A stretch of DNA of 64,000 nt from an uncultured Nitrosomonas sp. Its GTDB lineage: Bacteria; Pseudomonadota; Gammaproteobacteria; Burkholderiales; Nitrosomonadaceae. Each line of letters begins with the position of its first letter. Within the stretch, counting starts at the first letter, position 1. The stretch covers positions 1-64,000 of the forward strand of contig CASDLT010000034.1 of assembly GCA_949281375.1 (NCBI GenBank), written 5' to 3'. The position numbers and the translations under genes are program-made. Below, piece after piece: positions 1-11,198 of this stretch. Below the pieces are notes generated by a model. That model made no database searches. It was not told where the DNA came from and saw only the letters and a list, made by a program, of their open reading frames with translations.

Positions 1-1
1 C

Positions 2-151
2 GGAGCGCAGGATTATGTATCGCGCTTTCCGTTTTCAGTAGGTGAAGGACGCCCAACACCCAAAGCCGCGATTATTGCACCCATCGTGCTGATCATTGCC
101 GCCGCTGCTTTCTTCATCATGCGAAAGAAAAATTCCCCTTCTGCAGCGTAA
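2..151 (+). CDS. C-terminal end of an unidentified membrane-anchored protein (5' partial)
   Basis: An open frame enters from the left edge and stops at TAA 149-151, leaving the last 49 residues. They contain one hydrophobic stretch (AAIIAPIVLIIAAAAFFIM) followed by a basic end (RKKNSPSAA). This is the shape of a C-terminal membrane anchor with the bulk of the protein outside the cytoplasm. A clear hairpin terminator follows 17 bases later, which supports a real gene end. The family cannot be named from so little sequence. Confidence 0.55.
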   Translation, partial: GAQDYVSRFPFSVGEGRPTPKAAIIAPIVLIIAAAAFFIMRKKNSPSAA

Positions 152-167
152 TTGTAAAAAATCGTTC

Positions 168-203
168 AAAGCACAGCGAATAGTTTTCGCTGTGCTTTTT
201 TTT
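168..203 (+). terminator. Intrinsic terminator
   Basis: A 13-bp perfect stem (AAAGCACAGCGAA / TTCGCTGTGCTTT) with a 4-base loop is followed by a run of T to position 203. It ends the rightward partial gene at 2-151. The stem is flanked by A and T runs, so it may also serve the leftward secF operon. Confidence 0.85.
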
Positions 204-287
204 GGACGGAATCAAATTTCTTATAAATATAAAAAGAAATTTCTTCTACCAAAAGGTAAATTTAAGAAAAAAAGGATTAATGATTTT

Positions 288-1226
288 TCACACTACAGCT
301 CCGTCATTTTCGAGCGGTTTTTTCTCTAGTTTGACAAGATCTTCCCGCTTAACTCCTAGCAACATGATGATTGAACTGCCAACCATAATGGACGAATAAA
401 TGCCAAACAGAATGCCGATGGTCAATGCGAGCGAGAAATAGTAGAGCACTTCACCACCAAATAACAGCATCGCTACGACGACCATTTGGGTACTACCATG
501 AGTGATAATGGTACGAGACATGGTTTGTGTAATGGCGCTATCAATGACCTCTGTCAGGCTAGCTTTACGATACTTACGAAAATTTTCACGAATACGATCA
601 AAGATAACGACCGATTCATTGACCGAATACCCCAAGATAGCAAGTATGGCGGCCAATACCGTAAGCGAAAATTCCCATTGGAAAAAAGCAAAACAGCCAA
701 CGATGATGACAACATCATGCAGATTCGCAATAATACCTGCTACTCCAAATTTCCATTCAAATCGAATAGCCAGATAAGCCACAATGCCCAACGACACGAA
801 TAACAATGCTAATGCACCATTTTCTAATAGTTCTTGCCCTACTTGAGGGCCGACAAATTCAACACGCTTCATTTCTACTGAGGAATCTGATTTCTTAAGG
901 GCATCCAGAACAGTTTCTGACAGTTGTGAGGTAGAAATCCCCGGCTTGAGGGGCAAACGAATCAACACATCCCGTGAAGTGCCAAAATTCTGCACGCTGG
1001 CATCTGACATGCCAAGATCAGTCAGAACATTCCTGATCTTATCGAGGTCGGCAGTTTGTTGGTAATTGATCTCGAGAACCGTTCCGCCAGTAAAATCAAC
1101 GCCGAGATTCAGCCCTTTAGTAGTAATGAAAAAAATCGACAATAGGAACGTCACAATCGAAATGACAGCTCCTGGGCGTCTCCAGCTCATAAAAGGGATG
1201 TTGCGCTTAAATCTGAAGAATTCCAT
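288..1226 (-). CDS. secF: Protein translocase subunit SecF
   Basis: SecF is the inner-membrane partner of SecD. The SecDF complex uses the proton motive force to pull secretory proteins through SecYEG. The 312-residue product has the usual length, a first membrane segment near residues 18-38, the GVDFTGGT motif after it, a periplasmic domain, and five further membrane segments including GYSVNESVVIFDRIREN, the SecF signature around residues 200-220. It lies 20 bases downstream of secD in the same direction, last in the queA-tgt-yajC-secD-secF block. Confidence 0.97.
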   Translation of the reverse strand: MEFFRFKRNIPFMSWRRPGAVISIVTFLLSIFFITTKGLNLGVDFTGGTVLEINYQQTADLDKIRNVLTDLGMSDASVQNFGTSRDVLIRLPLKPGISTSQLSETVLDALKKSDSSVEMKRVEFVGPQVGQELLENGALALLFVSLGIVAYLAIRFEWKFGVAGIIANLHDVVIIVGCFAFFQWEFSLTVLAAILAILGYSVNESVVIFDRIRENFRKYRKASLTEVIDSAITQTMSRTIITHGSTQMVVVAMLLFGGEVLYYFSLALTIGILFGIYSSIMVGSSIIMLLGVKREDLVKLEKKPLENDGAVV

Positions 1227-1246
1227 AGTATTTCCTTATTAACTCA

Positions 1247-3298
1247 TTAACGCTTGGTTTTTTTGACGGCTGTACTGCGCTTGTTTCTTGGCTTCGAAGA
1301 AGCTATCTGACTGGGTTCGGAGATGTTTTCCTCTTCTTTGTGGGGCGTAATATCTTGTGCTGATACCATTCTAGACTGTTGCGGTGTAGTTAGGGTTGAG
1401 TCTGTGATCGAATTATCGTCTTCGGCTTTATTAACAATGCCTATCTGCTTGCTCTTGGATTCCTGTTGTTGAGGTAGCCAGATTTTTCCAATTGGCACAT
1501 GATCAAGCCGGCGTCGGCTCCCGTACACCAGATTTACAATTCCTCGAGTGACAAAAGTTGCCGTGAAAACCGAAGTTAAAATTCCTAAACATAGAACTAC
1601 CGCAAATCCTTTCACTGGGCCGGAGCCGAATGCAAATAATGCAATTCCGGCGATTAGAGTGGTGATGTTCGAGTCTACAATGGTTCCGAAGGCACGTTCA
1701 AAGCCACTATGAATGGCCAATTGGGGAGAAGCTCCGGTGCGTAATTCATCGCGAATTCGCTCGTTAATCAGCACATTGGCATCGATTGCCATGCCCACCG
1801 TCAAAGCCAGCGCAGCCATTCCTGGCAACGTAAGCGTAGCTTGCATGATGGACAGCAAGCCAACCAAAAGCAGTAAATTCATACCCAATGCTATGACGGA
1901 AATGACCCCAAATGCTGTGTAGTACATCATGGCAAAAATCGATACTGCCAAGAATCCGTACAATGTGGAATTGAATCCACGCGCAATGTTGTCGGCGCCC
2001 AGACTCGGTCCCACGGTACGTTCCTCGATGATATCCATCGGCGCAGCCAGCGCCCCCGCGCGCAATAATAGTGCGACATCGCGTGCTTCGGTGCTGGTCA
2101 TTCGTCCACTGATCTGTACTCTTCCTCCACCAATTTCCTCGCGAATTACGGGAGCTGTGATGACTTCCGACTTATTTTTTTCTATCAGAAGAATGGCCAT
2201 TCGCTTACCGATGTTGTCGCGCGTCAACTGCTTAAATACTCGCGAGCCATTGCCATCTAGATTGATATGTACAGCAGGTTGGTTATCCTTATCAAAGCCG
2301 GGTTGGGCATCAGTGATGTGTTCACCTGTTAAAAGCACTTGTTTTTTCACTAATAAGGGATTGCCGCCCCGCTCCTCGTAGAGTTCGGTACCAAAAGGTA
2401 CTTGACCTCTCAAGGCAGCATCCAGATCACGCTCATCATCAACCATTCGAACTTCAAGCGTGGCGGTTCGTCCCAGAATGTCTTTAGCTTTTGCGGTATC
2501 CTGAACACCCGGTAATTGCACGATGACCCGATCGATCCCGGCTTTTTGAATGATTGGCTCAGCGACCCCCAATTCATTGACACGATTGCGTAATGTCGTG
2601 ATATTTTGTTGCACAGCGGAGTCTTGCATGCGGATCTGAGCTTCTGGCGTAATGGACGCAGTAAGGTGATATCGGTTCTCAACCTGTTCTTCAGTAAGCT
2701 TCAGATCGGGGTAATTCGTTTTTAATTCCGTTATCGCTTTGGCGCGAGATTCCATATCGCGAAATTTCACGATCAGTTTTTTTGCTTGTTTTTCCACGCC
2801 GGTATAGGGAATTTTATGCTCACGAAGAGTGCTGCGAATGTCTGTGCTGTATCGATCCAATGATTTCTCGAGAGCTCCAGCCATATCAACCGCTAACATA
2901 AAATGAACGCCACCTCGCAAATCGAGCCCCAGATACATCGGTAATGCACCCAGATTGGTGAGCCACTGAGGGGAATTGGCAAGTAAATTAAGAGCAATGA
3001 TATGATCACTGCCCATTGTTGATTCAAGCAGATCCTTTGCCTTGATTTGTGTATCAGTATTTCCAAAGCGTACTTTTATGCTGTTTTCTTCGAGCAAGAT
3101 ACCCTCGGCTGAAATGCCGGCTTGCTTTAGCGTATCTTCAACACGTTGTAGCAAGGAAGTATCAGCACTCGCGGAGGTTCGTGCGGGTGAAATCTGCACT
3201 GCAGGGGATTCGCCATAAAAATTAGGCAAGGTATAGATCAGCCCGATCAAGAGCGAAACCGCGATAATTAGGTATTGCCAGAGTGCGTAGCGGTTCAT
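1247..3298 (-). CDS. secD: Protein translocase subunit SecD
   Basis: This is the SecD half of the SecDF export motor. The 683-residue protein has an N-terminal membrane segment, the YLGLDLRGG motif near residue 122, a large periplasmic region, and a C-terminal block of five membrane segments containing GMAIDANVLINERIRDE. After the last segment (about residue 605) it carries a tail of roughly 75 polar residues rich in Ser, Gln, Lys and Glu that ends in a basic cluster. E. coli SecD, at about 615 residues, lacks this. The tail has no motif I recognise and would sit in the cytoplasm. The gene is followed closely by secF. Confidence 0.97.
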   Translation of the reverse strand: MNRYALWQYLIIAVSLLIGLIYTLPNFYGESPAVQISPARTSASADTSLLQRVEDTLKQAGISAEGILLEENSIKVRFGNTDTQIKAKDLLESTMGSDHIIALNLLANSPQWLTNLGALPMYLGLDLRGGVHFMLAVDMAGALEKSLDRYSTDIRSTLREHKIPYTGVEKQAKKLIVKFRDMESRAKAITELKTNYPDLKLTEEQVENRYHLTASITPEAQIRMQDSAVQQNITTLRNRVNELGVAEPIIQKAGIDRVIVQLPGVQDTAKAKDILGRTATLEVRMVDDERDLDAALRGQVPFGTELYEERGGNPLLVKKQVLLTGEHITDAQPGFDKDNQPAVHINLDGNGSRVFKQLTRDNIGKRMAILLIEKNKSEVITAPVIREEIGGGRVQISGRMTSTEARDVALLLRAGALAAPMDIIEERTVGPSLGADNIARGFNSTLYGFLAVSIFAMMYYTAFGVISVIALGMNLLLLVGLLSIMQATLTLPGMAALALTVGMAIDANVLINERIRDELRTGASPQLAIHSGFERAFGTIVDSNITTLIAGIALFAFGSGPVKGFAVVLCLGILTSVFTATFVTRGIVNLVYGSRRRLDHVPIGKIWLPQQQESKSKQIGIVNKAEDDNSITDSTLTTPQQSRMVSAQDITPHKEEENISEPSQIASSKPRNKRSTAVKKTKR

Positions 3299-3394
3299 GG
3301 ATGTGGTTAAATTAAAGAAAAAATAAAAAAATCAGACGACATGCAATGATGAATTGCAAAATGACAAGTTACCTTATCTGTTTACCGTCAGGGA

Positions 3395-3829
3395 TTATTT
3401 GTTGTCTGTAGGTTTTTGACTCTCAGATGCGTTGCTTTCGGATGCTTCAGCAGCATCAGCAGTTTTTACCGGCTTGGACTTTTGTGATTTACTGCTCTTG
3501 GGGTCAATCGATTTCATAGTCCCTTTAGGAAGCAAGGTTTGTACTGAAGATTTCAGTATCGTCACTTCGATTGCAGGGGCGATCTCAATGATGACATAGT
3601 TTTCGCTGACATTGAGGATTTGACCCAAAATACCGCCGTTGGTGATAACCTCATCTCCTCGTTGAAGTGCCTCGACCATCTGCTTTTGCTCACGCGCACG
3701 CTTCCATTGTGGGCGAATCAACAAGAAATAAAATAATATTAATATACCGAACATCGGTAATAAGCTTGCTAAATCGGCACCAGTCTGAGCCGGTGCGGCA
3801 GCCTGTGCGAATGCTTCGCTAATTAGCAT
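3395..3829 (-). CDS. yajC: Sec translocon accessory protein YajC
   Basis: YajC is a small single-pass protein that copurifies with SecDF. An Ala/Gln-rich lead is followed by the hydrophobic segment LLPMFGILILFYFLLIRPQ and the typical RPQ-K-x4-Q and GDEVITNGGILGQI motifs. The start used here is the ATG at 3829, because GGAG lies 6 bases before it; the upstream TTG overlaps that ribosome site. A Ser/Lys-rich tail of about 35 residues extends beyond the normal family end, like the tail on the neighbouring SecD. It sits between tgt and secD on the same strand. Confidence 0.93.
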   Translation of the reverse strand: MLISEAFAQAAAPAQTGADLASLLPMFGILILFYFLLIRPQWKRAREQKQMVEALQRGDEVITNGGILGQILNVSENYVIIEIAPAIEVTILKSSVQTLLPKGTMKSIDPKSSKSQKSKPVKTADAAEASESNASESQKPTDNK

Positions 3830-3880
3830 AAAATTCTCCAAAAACGTTTATTAAAAAGACGCATATTAGCATGATGGTGC

Positions 3881-5997
<2,117 letters not shown>

Positions 5998-6116
5998 GGC
6001 GACTATTATACGGGTGTGATATGTTTTTTACCCGTTCAGCTTGCTGTAACAGGGGTTTTCAGTGATAATTGCGCCTGCTGTTTTCTCGATAAAACAAGTA
6101 ATCTTCTCAAGCCTAA

Positions 6117-6203
6117 GCCGGGATGGCGGAATTGGTAGACGCACGGGACTCAAAATCCCGCGATGGTGACATCATGGGGGTTCGATTCCCCCTCCCGGCA
6201 CCA
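6117..6203 (+). tRNA. tRNA-Leu (anticodon CAA)
   Basis: The acceptor arms GCCGGGA and TCCCGGC pair fully and are followed by A and an encoded CCA. The D-arm (TGGCGGAATTGGTAGACGC) and the TTCGATT T-loop are canonical. The anticodon stem CGGGA/TCCCG encloses CTCAAAA, giving anticodon CAA, which reads UUG. A long variable arm (CGATGGTGACATCATGG region) is typical of leucine tRNAs. Confidence 0.97.
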
Positions 6204-6590
6204 TATAAGCATGGCAATGAGAGATATGTTTATCATCTTTCTTGCTGCAAGAGCGTCGTTTATTCTGCTAATTCGTGCGTGTCGAACACAGATTTTTTAT
6301 CGATGATGCCCGACGAAATAAAGATTTCATCTAGTTATACTCTCTTTACTGCGTAAAATTATTTGCTATAGAAGAAGTCATGTTCTATAGTTTAACTGTT
6401 AAGTAAAACCAGTTCATGAACTTTCATGAGTATCAGCAGGAAATAATAGGCATTTTATTCACTATTCTGATGAGATGTTTACCATTGATCCCTTAGGTAG
6501 GTATGTTCCCCCGAAGAGCTTGTGTTTGATCAATCGTGCTGGTTTTTATTACTCTAAAATGGTATTGAAGTACTTTGGGAGGCTTTGCTC
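6204..6590. other. Intergenic region upstream of hpnH
   Basis: These 387 bases lie between the tRNA and hpnH and are AT-rich. The only frame running through the left part begins inside the tRNA and is not a gene. The region probably carries the hpnH promoter; I cannot place one with confidence. A good ribosome site (GGGAGG) lies at 6577-6583. Confidence 0.5.
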
Positions 6591-7709
6591 ATGGGAGTTC
6601 CTTTACGTCAACAGATCGCAGTTGGCACGTATTTAATTAAACAAAAACTCAAAGGTGTAAAAAAATATCCTTTAGTTTTAATGTTGGAGCCTTTGTTTCG
6701 ATGTAACTTGGCTTGTGCAGGGTGCGGAAAAATCGCTCACCCAGAAGAGGTTCTTGATCAGCGTCTCAGCTTCGAAGAATGTATGCAAGCCGTCGATGAA
6801 TGTGGTGCGCCCATGGTGTCCATCCCTGGCGGTGAACCGTTATTGCATAAAGAAATGCCCGAGATAGTTGCAGGTATCATCAAGCGCAAGAAATATGTGT
6901 ATTTGTGCACCAATGCCTTATTACTCAAGAAAAGAATTGATGACTATACTCCGTCGCCTTATTTGACTTTTTCAATTCATCTGGATGGAATGAAAGAGCG
7001 GCATGATGCTTCTGTATGTCAAGATGGCGTATTTGATCGCGCTGTGGAAGCAATAAAATTGGCTCTCGAAAGGGGCTTTCGGGTCACTGTGAACTGCACG
7101 TTGTTTCAAGGAGAAACTCCCGAAGACGTCGCTGAATTCCTGGATTATGCCATGGAACTGGGCGTGGAGGCGGCAACCATCGCGCCAGGCTTCAGTTATG
7201 AAAAAGCGCCTCAACAAGATGTCTTCATCAAAAGTCAGGATACCAAAATCCTTTTTCGCGGAATTTTCGAATTGGGCAAGAAATTGAAGCGAAAATGGAG
7301 ACTAAACCATTCGTCACTTTACTTGGACTATCTGGCCGGAAATCAGGATTACGAATGTACACCTTGGGGTAATCCGACGAGAAATGTATTCGGATGGCAA
7401 AAACCCTGCTATTTATTATCAGATGAGGGGTATGCCAAAACATTCAAGGAATTGCTAGATGATACTCCATGGGAAAAATATGGCACCGCTAATAATCCCA
7501 AATGCGCTCAATGCATGGCACATTGTGGATATGAGGCTACCGCAGTCGAGGATACGCTTCGTAATCCATGGAAGGCATTTATCGCCACTCTAAAAGGACC
7601 TAAGACGACCGGGCCAATGGTTGCTGAACCGACTCCAAAATGGCAAGCAGCAGATGCTGAAACAGCCAAGAAAATTGCGGATATCAGAGTCTCAGTCATT
7701 AACGATTAG
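6591..7709 (+). CDS. hpnH: Hopanoid biosynthesis radical SAM protein HpnH
   Basis: HpnH adds the 5'-deoxyadenosyl group of SAM to the hopene side chain, the first step towards C35 hopanoids. The radical-SAM cluster motif C-x3-C-x2-C is visible as FRCNLACAGCG near residue 44. The N-terminus (VPLRQQIAVGTYLIKQKL) and the cysteine-rich C-terminal part (KPCYLL, CAQCMAHCGYEA) fit the family, as does the length of 372-374 residues. The ATG at 6591 is preferred over an upstream TTG because GGGAGG lies 7 bases before it. It leads the hpnH-hpnB-hpnM group. Confidence 0.95.
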   Translation: MGVPLRQQIAVGTYLIKQKLKGVKKYPLVLMLEPLFRCNLACAGCGKIAHPEEVLDQRLSFEECMQAVDECGAPMVSIPGGEPLLHKEMPEIVAGIIKRKKYVYLCTNALLLKKRIDDYTPSPYLTFSIHLDGMKERHDASVCQDGVFDRAVEAIKLALERGFRVTVNCTLFQGETPEDVAEFLDYAMELGVEAATIAPGFSYEKAPQQDVFIKSQDTKILFRGIFELGKKLKRKWRLNHSSLYLDYLAGNQDYECTPWGNPTRNVFGWQKPCYLLSDEGYAKTFKELLDDTPWEKYGTANNPKCAQCMAHCGYEATAVEDTLRNPWKAFIATLKGPKTTGPMVAEPTPKWQAADAETAKKIADIRVSVIND

Positions 7710-7759
7710 GTTCGGATGTGTTTCAATCTATGTTGATTTGAAATCTGACGATTATCTCG

Positions 7760-8899
7760 ATGGAAGTTTTCTTGGGGATAGCGATTCTAGGGGCGCTGAG
7801 TTGGTGGTCGATTATTTTTCTTCCATGGCGACCCTGGAGTACTCGTGAAAAGTTGGAAATTCATGAAAAAGTTAAAGATTTTTCAGACCTTCAACGCTCG
7901 TTATCTGATATTACGGTTTTGATTCCGGCTCGAAACGAAAGTGCTTATATTGGGCGTACGCTACAAGCAATTCACAACCAGGGAAGCTTTCTACACATTA
8001 TCGTCATTGATGATCAATCAACGGATGATACGGCGCTTCAAGCCAAAGCGTGGGGGGCTGGAGTATTATCGGGCACCGCGCCGCCCTCGGATTGGAGCGG
8101 AAAATTATGGGCTCTCGAGCAGGGACTGAAAAAAGTCAAAACTCACTACACCCTGCTACTAGACGCCGATATCGAGCTGTCGCCTGGAATGGTTCATCAC
8201 TTACTGCACAAAGCGCAAGCTGAGAAGATTGCGCTGGTGTCGTTGATGGCAACTCCGCCGTTGACGAATTTCATCGAGCGCCTGCTCATGCCCGCTTTTA
8301 TTTTTTTCTTCAAGCTACTTTATCCCTTTGGATTAGCGAATCAACCATCGTCACGGATAGCAGCTGCCGCCGGCGGATGTATTCTGGTAGAGACAGGAGC
8401 ATTGCATACCATTGGCGCCTTTGCCAATCTGCATAATGCACTCATTGATGATTGCACACTGGCTGAACACATCAAGCATGCTGGTTTGCGCACTTGGATA
8501 GGGTTGAGTCATGGCGCGCAAAGTCACCGCGGTTATGAAGGATTGACGCCAATTTGGGAAATGGTAGCTCGCACTGCCTATACCCAACTGAGGTATTCTT
8601 CCTTACTGCTCATCCTTTGCACGGTAATCATGATCTCAATGTTTTGGGTGGCGCCCTTCATATTTTTATGGATGCCTGCTGAAGAAATATATATTGTCAG
8701 TTTGTTTGCATGGGGCGGGATGCTATTATCCTATTTGCCTACATTAATCTATTATCAACGTTCTCCATTGTGGGCTGTGGCATTGCCCATCATCGGCACC
8801 TTATATCTTGCAATGACCTGGACTTCAGCGATACGATTCTGGCGTGGAGAACGTGCTTCTTGGAAAGATCGTCGATATGAAAGTAAAACAACTCAGTAA
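7760..8899 (+). CDS. hpnB: Hopene-associated glycosyltransferase HpnB
   Basis: This is a family 2 glycosyltransferase of the HpnB type, found in hopanoid gene clusters; its exact acceptor is not settled. An N-terminal membrane segment precedes the GT2 fold: VLIPARNES near residue 55, VIDDQSTDDT near 80, the family-specific SGTAPPSDWSGKLWALEQG, and LLDADIELSPG with the catalytic DxD near 135. Four or so membrane segments close the 379-residue protein. Its end overlaps the start of hpnM by about 23 bases. Confidence 0.93.
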   Translation: MEVFLGIAILGALSWWSIIFLPWRPWSTREKLEIHEKVKDFSDLQRSLSDITVLIPARNESAYIGRTLQAIHNQGSFLHIIVIDDQSTDDTALQAKAWGAGVLSGTAPPSDWSGKLWALEQGLKKVKTHYTLLLDADIELSPGMVHHLLHKAQAEKIALVSLMATPPLTNFIERLLMPAFIFFFKLLYPFGLANQPSSRIAAAAGGCILVETGALHTIGAFANLHNALIDDCTLAEHIKHAGLRTWIGLSHGAQSHRGYEGLTPIWEMVARTAYTQLRYSSLLLILCTVIMISMFWVAPFIFLWMPAEEIYIVSLFAWGGMLLSYLPTLIYYQRSPLWAVALPIIGTLYLAMTWTSAIRFWRGERASWKDRRYESKTTQ

Positions 8900-9506
8900 C
8901 TTATTCATTGGATGCCTGATGTGGCTGATGATGTTGCCGATTTCTCTGGTAGGCAGTGCCTCTGCCGCTGAGGCTCCGGAACAAGTCATACAGAAATTGC
9001 AATCATCTCTGATCCAGGTGATGCGCGAAGGGCCACAATTGGGTTATGAGGGACGATATAAAGTCCTGACTCCTGTCATTGATCAGTCACATGACATTGA
9101 ATTAATCATAAAAACAATCCTCGGAGCAACCTACTGGGCGCAACTGGATAATGATCAAAAAAATCTTGTGATCGATACCTTTCGCCAACTCAGTATTGCT
9201 ACCTATGCAGGAAGATTTACCCAGCACGAAGGGGAGCAATTTGAAGTCATAGAGCAGCGTGAATTACCGCATGAGCAAATGTTGGTACGCAGTCAGTTGA
9301 CGAAGTCGGATGGCGGGGTCGTAAATTTTGATTATGTGTTACAACAGAAAGAAGGACGCTGGCGCATTGTAAATATTCTTTTTGATGGGGTGAGCGATCT
9401 GGCAATCAAACGTGGAGAATATCGGTCGATTATGCAGCGCGACGGTTTTGCGGCGCTGATCGAATTGCTCAAAGAAAAAATCACTCTCGCCAAACAGAAT
9501 CAATAA
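8877..9506 (+). CDS. hpnM: MlaC-family periplasmic protein HpnM
   Basis: A signal peptide (hydrophobic NLFIGCLMWLMMLPISLVG, then ASAAEA) leads a MlaC/Ttg2D-like domain. MlaC proteins carry phospholipids between membranes; HpnM, the member tied to hopanoid clusters, is thought to serve hopanoid transport. Family features include the ATYWAQLDNDQKNLVIDTFR segment and the closing VNFDYVLQQKEGRWRIVNI. I place the start at ATG 8877, just before the signal peptide; an in-frame ATG at 8844 would add 11 residues. The overlap with hpnB suggests coupled translation. Confidence 0.9.
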   Translation: MKVKQLSNLFIGCLMWLMMLPISLVGSASAAEAPEQVIQKLQSSLIQVMREGPQLGYEGRYKVLTPVIDQSHDIELIIKTILGATYWAQLDNDQKNLVIDTFRQLSIATYAGRFTQHEGEQFEVIEQRELPHEQMLVRSQLTKSDGGVVNFDYVLQQKEGRWRIVNILFDGVSDLAIKRGEYRSIMQRDGFAALIELLKEKITLAKQNQ

Positions 9507-9537
9507 ATCCATGCATGCTGTTGTTTAGCATGCGGAT
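9507..9537. terminator. Possible hairpin between convergent genes
   Basis: GCATGC at 9513 pairs with GCATGC at 9528. The stem extends to ATCC/GGAT after a two-base bulge. It lies directly after the hpnM stop, between two convergent operons, but has no T tract, so its role as a terminator is uncertain. Confidence 0.3.
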
Positions 9538-9614
9538 CGAACAAAATTTTGATATTCATATCTCCCGGTAGACATGGATCATGCCGCTCGAATACTGACG
9601 GGAAGCAATCAGGC

Positions 9615-10886
9615 TTATTCAGCGTGCGCCTTATCATTACGTTTCAATGCAGCGGCAAAAAATCCGTCTGTCTGATGCTGTTCTGGGTATAGTCGAAGAA
9701 ATTCACCGGTATCCAGCGGTATTTTTTGCTGAGCTAGCAATTCTGAACAATTGAGCAGAGAAAATTCAGGATGCTGTGTTAGAAACTCGGCGATGATGGC
9801 CTGATTTTCTTCAGGCAAGAAACTGCAGGTGGCATATACCAACCGACCACCTGGTTTGAGCAGAGTGGCGGCTGACGAAAGAATGGCTGCCTGTTTGGTT
9901 TTCAGTTCTTCAATGCTTTGGGAGGATTGGCGCCACTTTAAGTCCGGATTGCGCCGCAGCGTCCCAAGACCACTGCAGGGCGCATCAACCAAGACACGAT
10001 CAATTTTTCCGGCTAATCGCTTAACTTTGATGTCATTCTCATGCGCGATGCGCTGCGCATGCAAATTCGAAAGACCCGAACGCTTAAAACGCGGTTTCAA
10101 ATTTTCAAGCCGTTTTTCGGACACGTCGAAGGCGTATAAACGACCTTTCGAATTCATTAACGCTCCCAGCAGTAGCGATTTCCCGCCTGCACCAGCACAG
10201 AAATCGACCACCATCTCTCCCCGTTTCGGTGCCAACAAATAACCAAGTATTTGACTACCTTCATCCTGAACTTCGATTTTCCCTGAAAGAAAAAGGTCAT
10301 GTCGATTGATGGCAGGTTTTCCTTTGATGCGAATGCCGCATGGAGAATATGGCGTCGTTTCGGCATCGAAGCCGTCATTCTTCAATGTCTCTAGAACTTG
10401 TTCGCGTTTTGCGAGGAATGTATTGACGCGCAAATCCAGCGGTGCTGATTTTTGCAAAGAAAGCCCAAGATCCAGAATCTGCTCATCTGGCAAGAATTGT
10501 TGCAGTTTTTCTACCAGCCACTCGGGAAACTCCGCTTGAACAAAGAGTGGGCATGAGTTGATATGGGTGGCTTTGATTTCCGCCAGCCATTTTTTTTCTG
10601 CTTCACTTATCATGGAAGCAAGCTCACGGAGGTTCGTACCCTCAAACTTGACAATGTAAGCCAGTACCAATGCGCGAGGCGTGGCTCGTGGAGCAAGGGT
10701 TTCCAGAAAGAAACGGTGTCGTAATATTCCAAAAACAGTTTCAGCGATGAAAGCCCGATCGTGCGCACCGAGCGCAGCATTTTCTTTGAAGAAGCGTCGT
10801 AAAATGGCATCTGCCGGATATTCTAATGGTAATACGGTTCGGAGTGCGGTGATGGTTGCTTCAAGCTGGAATGAGGTCAAGTGCAT
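9615..10886 (-). CDS. RsmB/NOP-family RNA (cytosine-5) methyltransferase
   Basis: This is a SAM-dependent m5C RNA methyltransferase. An N-terminal NusB-like helical region (about 1-140) precedes the Rossmann methyltransferase domain: VVDFCAGAGGKSLLLG near residue 240, the first cysteine in VDAPCSGLGTLRRNPDLKWR near 305, and the second in YATCSFLPEEN near 355. The last two are the paired cysteines of m5C enzymes. Many betaproteobacteria have two such genes; this one lies beside DUF3108 and purMN, not beside fmt, so I do not call it rsmB itself. Its rRNA target is unknown. Confidence 0.9.
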   Translation of the reverse strand: MHLTSFQLEATITALRTVLPLEYPADAILRRFFKENAALGAHDRAFIAETVFGILRHRFFLETLAPRATPRALVLAYIVKFEGTNLRELASMISEAEKKWLAEIKATHINSCPLFVQAEFPEWLVEKLQQFLPDEQILDLGLSLQKSAPLDLRVNTFLAKREQVLETLKNDGFDAETTPYSPCGIRIKGKPAINRHDLFLSGKIEVQDEGSQILGYLLAPKRGEMVVDFCAGAGGKSLLLGALMNSKGRLYAFDVSEKRLENLKPRFKRSGLSNLHAQRIAHENDIKVKRLAGKIDRVLVDAPCSGLGTLRRNPDLKWRQSSQSIEELKTKQAAILSSAATLLKPGGRLVYATCSFLPEENQAIIAEFLTQHPEFSLLNCSELLAQQKIPLDTGEFLRLYPEQHQTDGFFAAALKRNDKAHAE

Positions 10887-11198
10887 GAGGATCCTTGCGT
10901 GGTTAAATTGTTTTTTGGGAAGGATTGAGAAAACATGAGAGTGCTGATCTGGAGATCTGGTGACATGCGCGGTTCACATTGGATAAATGAGCATTTTGAG
11001 CTTGATTTCGAATACCATGATCAAGTGCAGCATTTTTTTACAGTCATTCAGGAAATGCTGGTTCATTGACAGTGCGAACAAATCCGCTTCATCGTGGGAT
11101 GCTCACTGCTCACTGCCGTGTCTATCCTATTGATATACCAGGATTGATGCGCTCGTGCGTCAATCGCTTTATCTCGCTCGCCAACTATAAATGCTTCC
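10887..11198. other. Intergenic region
   Basis: These 312 bases separate the methyltransferase gene from the DUF3108 gene. On the + strand, 10935-11069 could encode 44 residues (starting MRVLIWRSGDMRG), with GGAAGG about 11 bases upstream. Its product matches nothing I know and it runs against its neighbours. No terminator or repeat is obvious. Confidence 0.4.

Noticed and set aside
6123-6356. 77-codon frame starting MAELVDARDSK
   Set aside because: It begins inside tRNA-Leu; this peptide start is a well-known artefact of reading tRNA genes.
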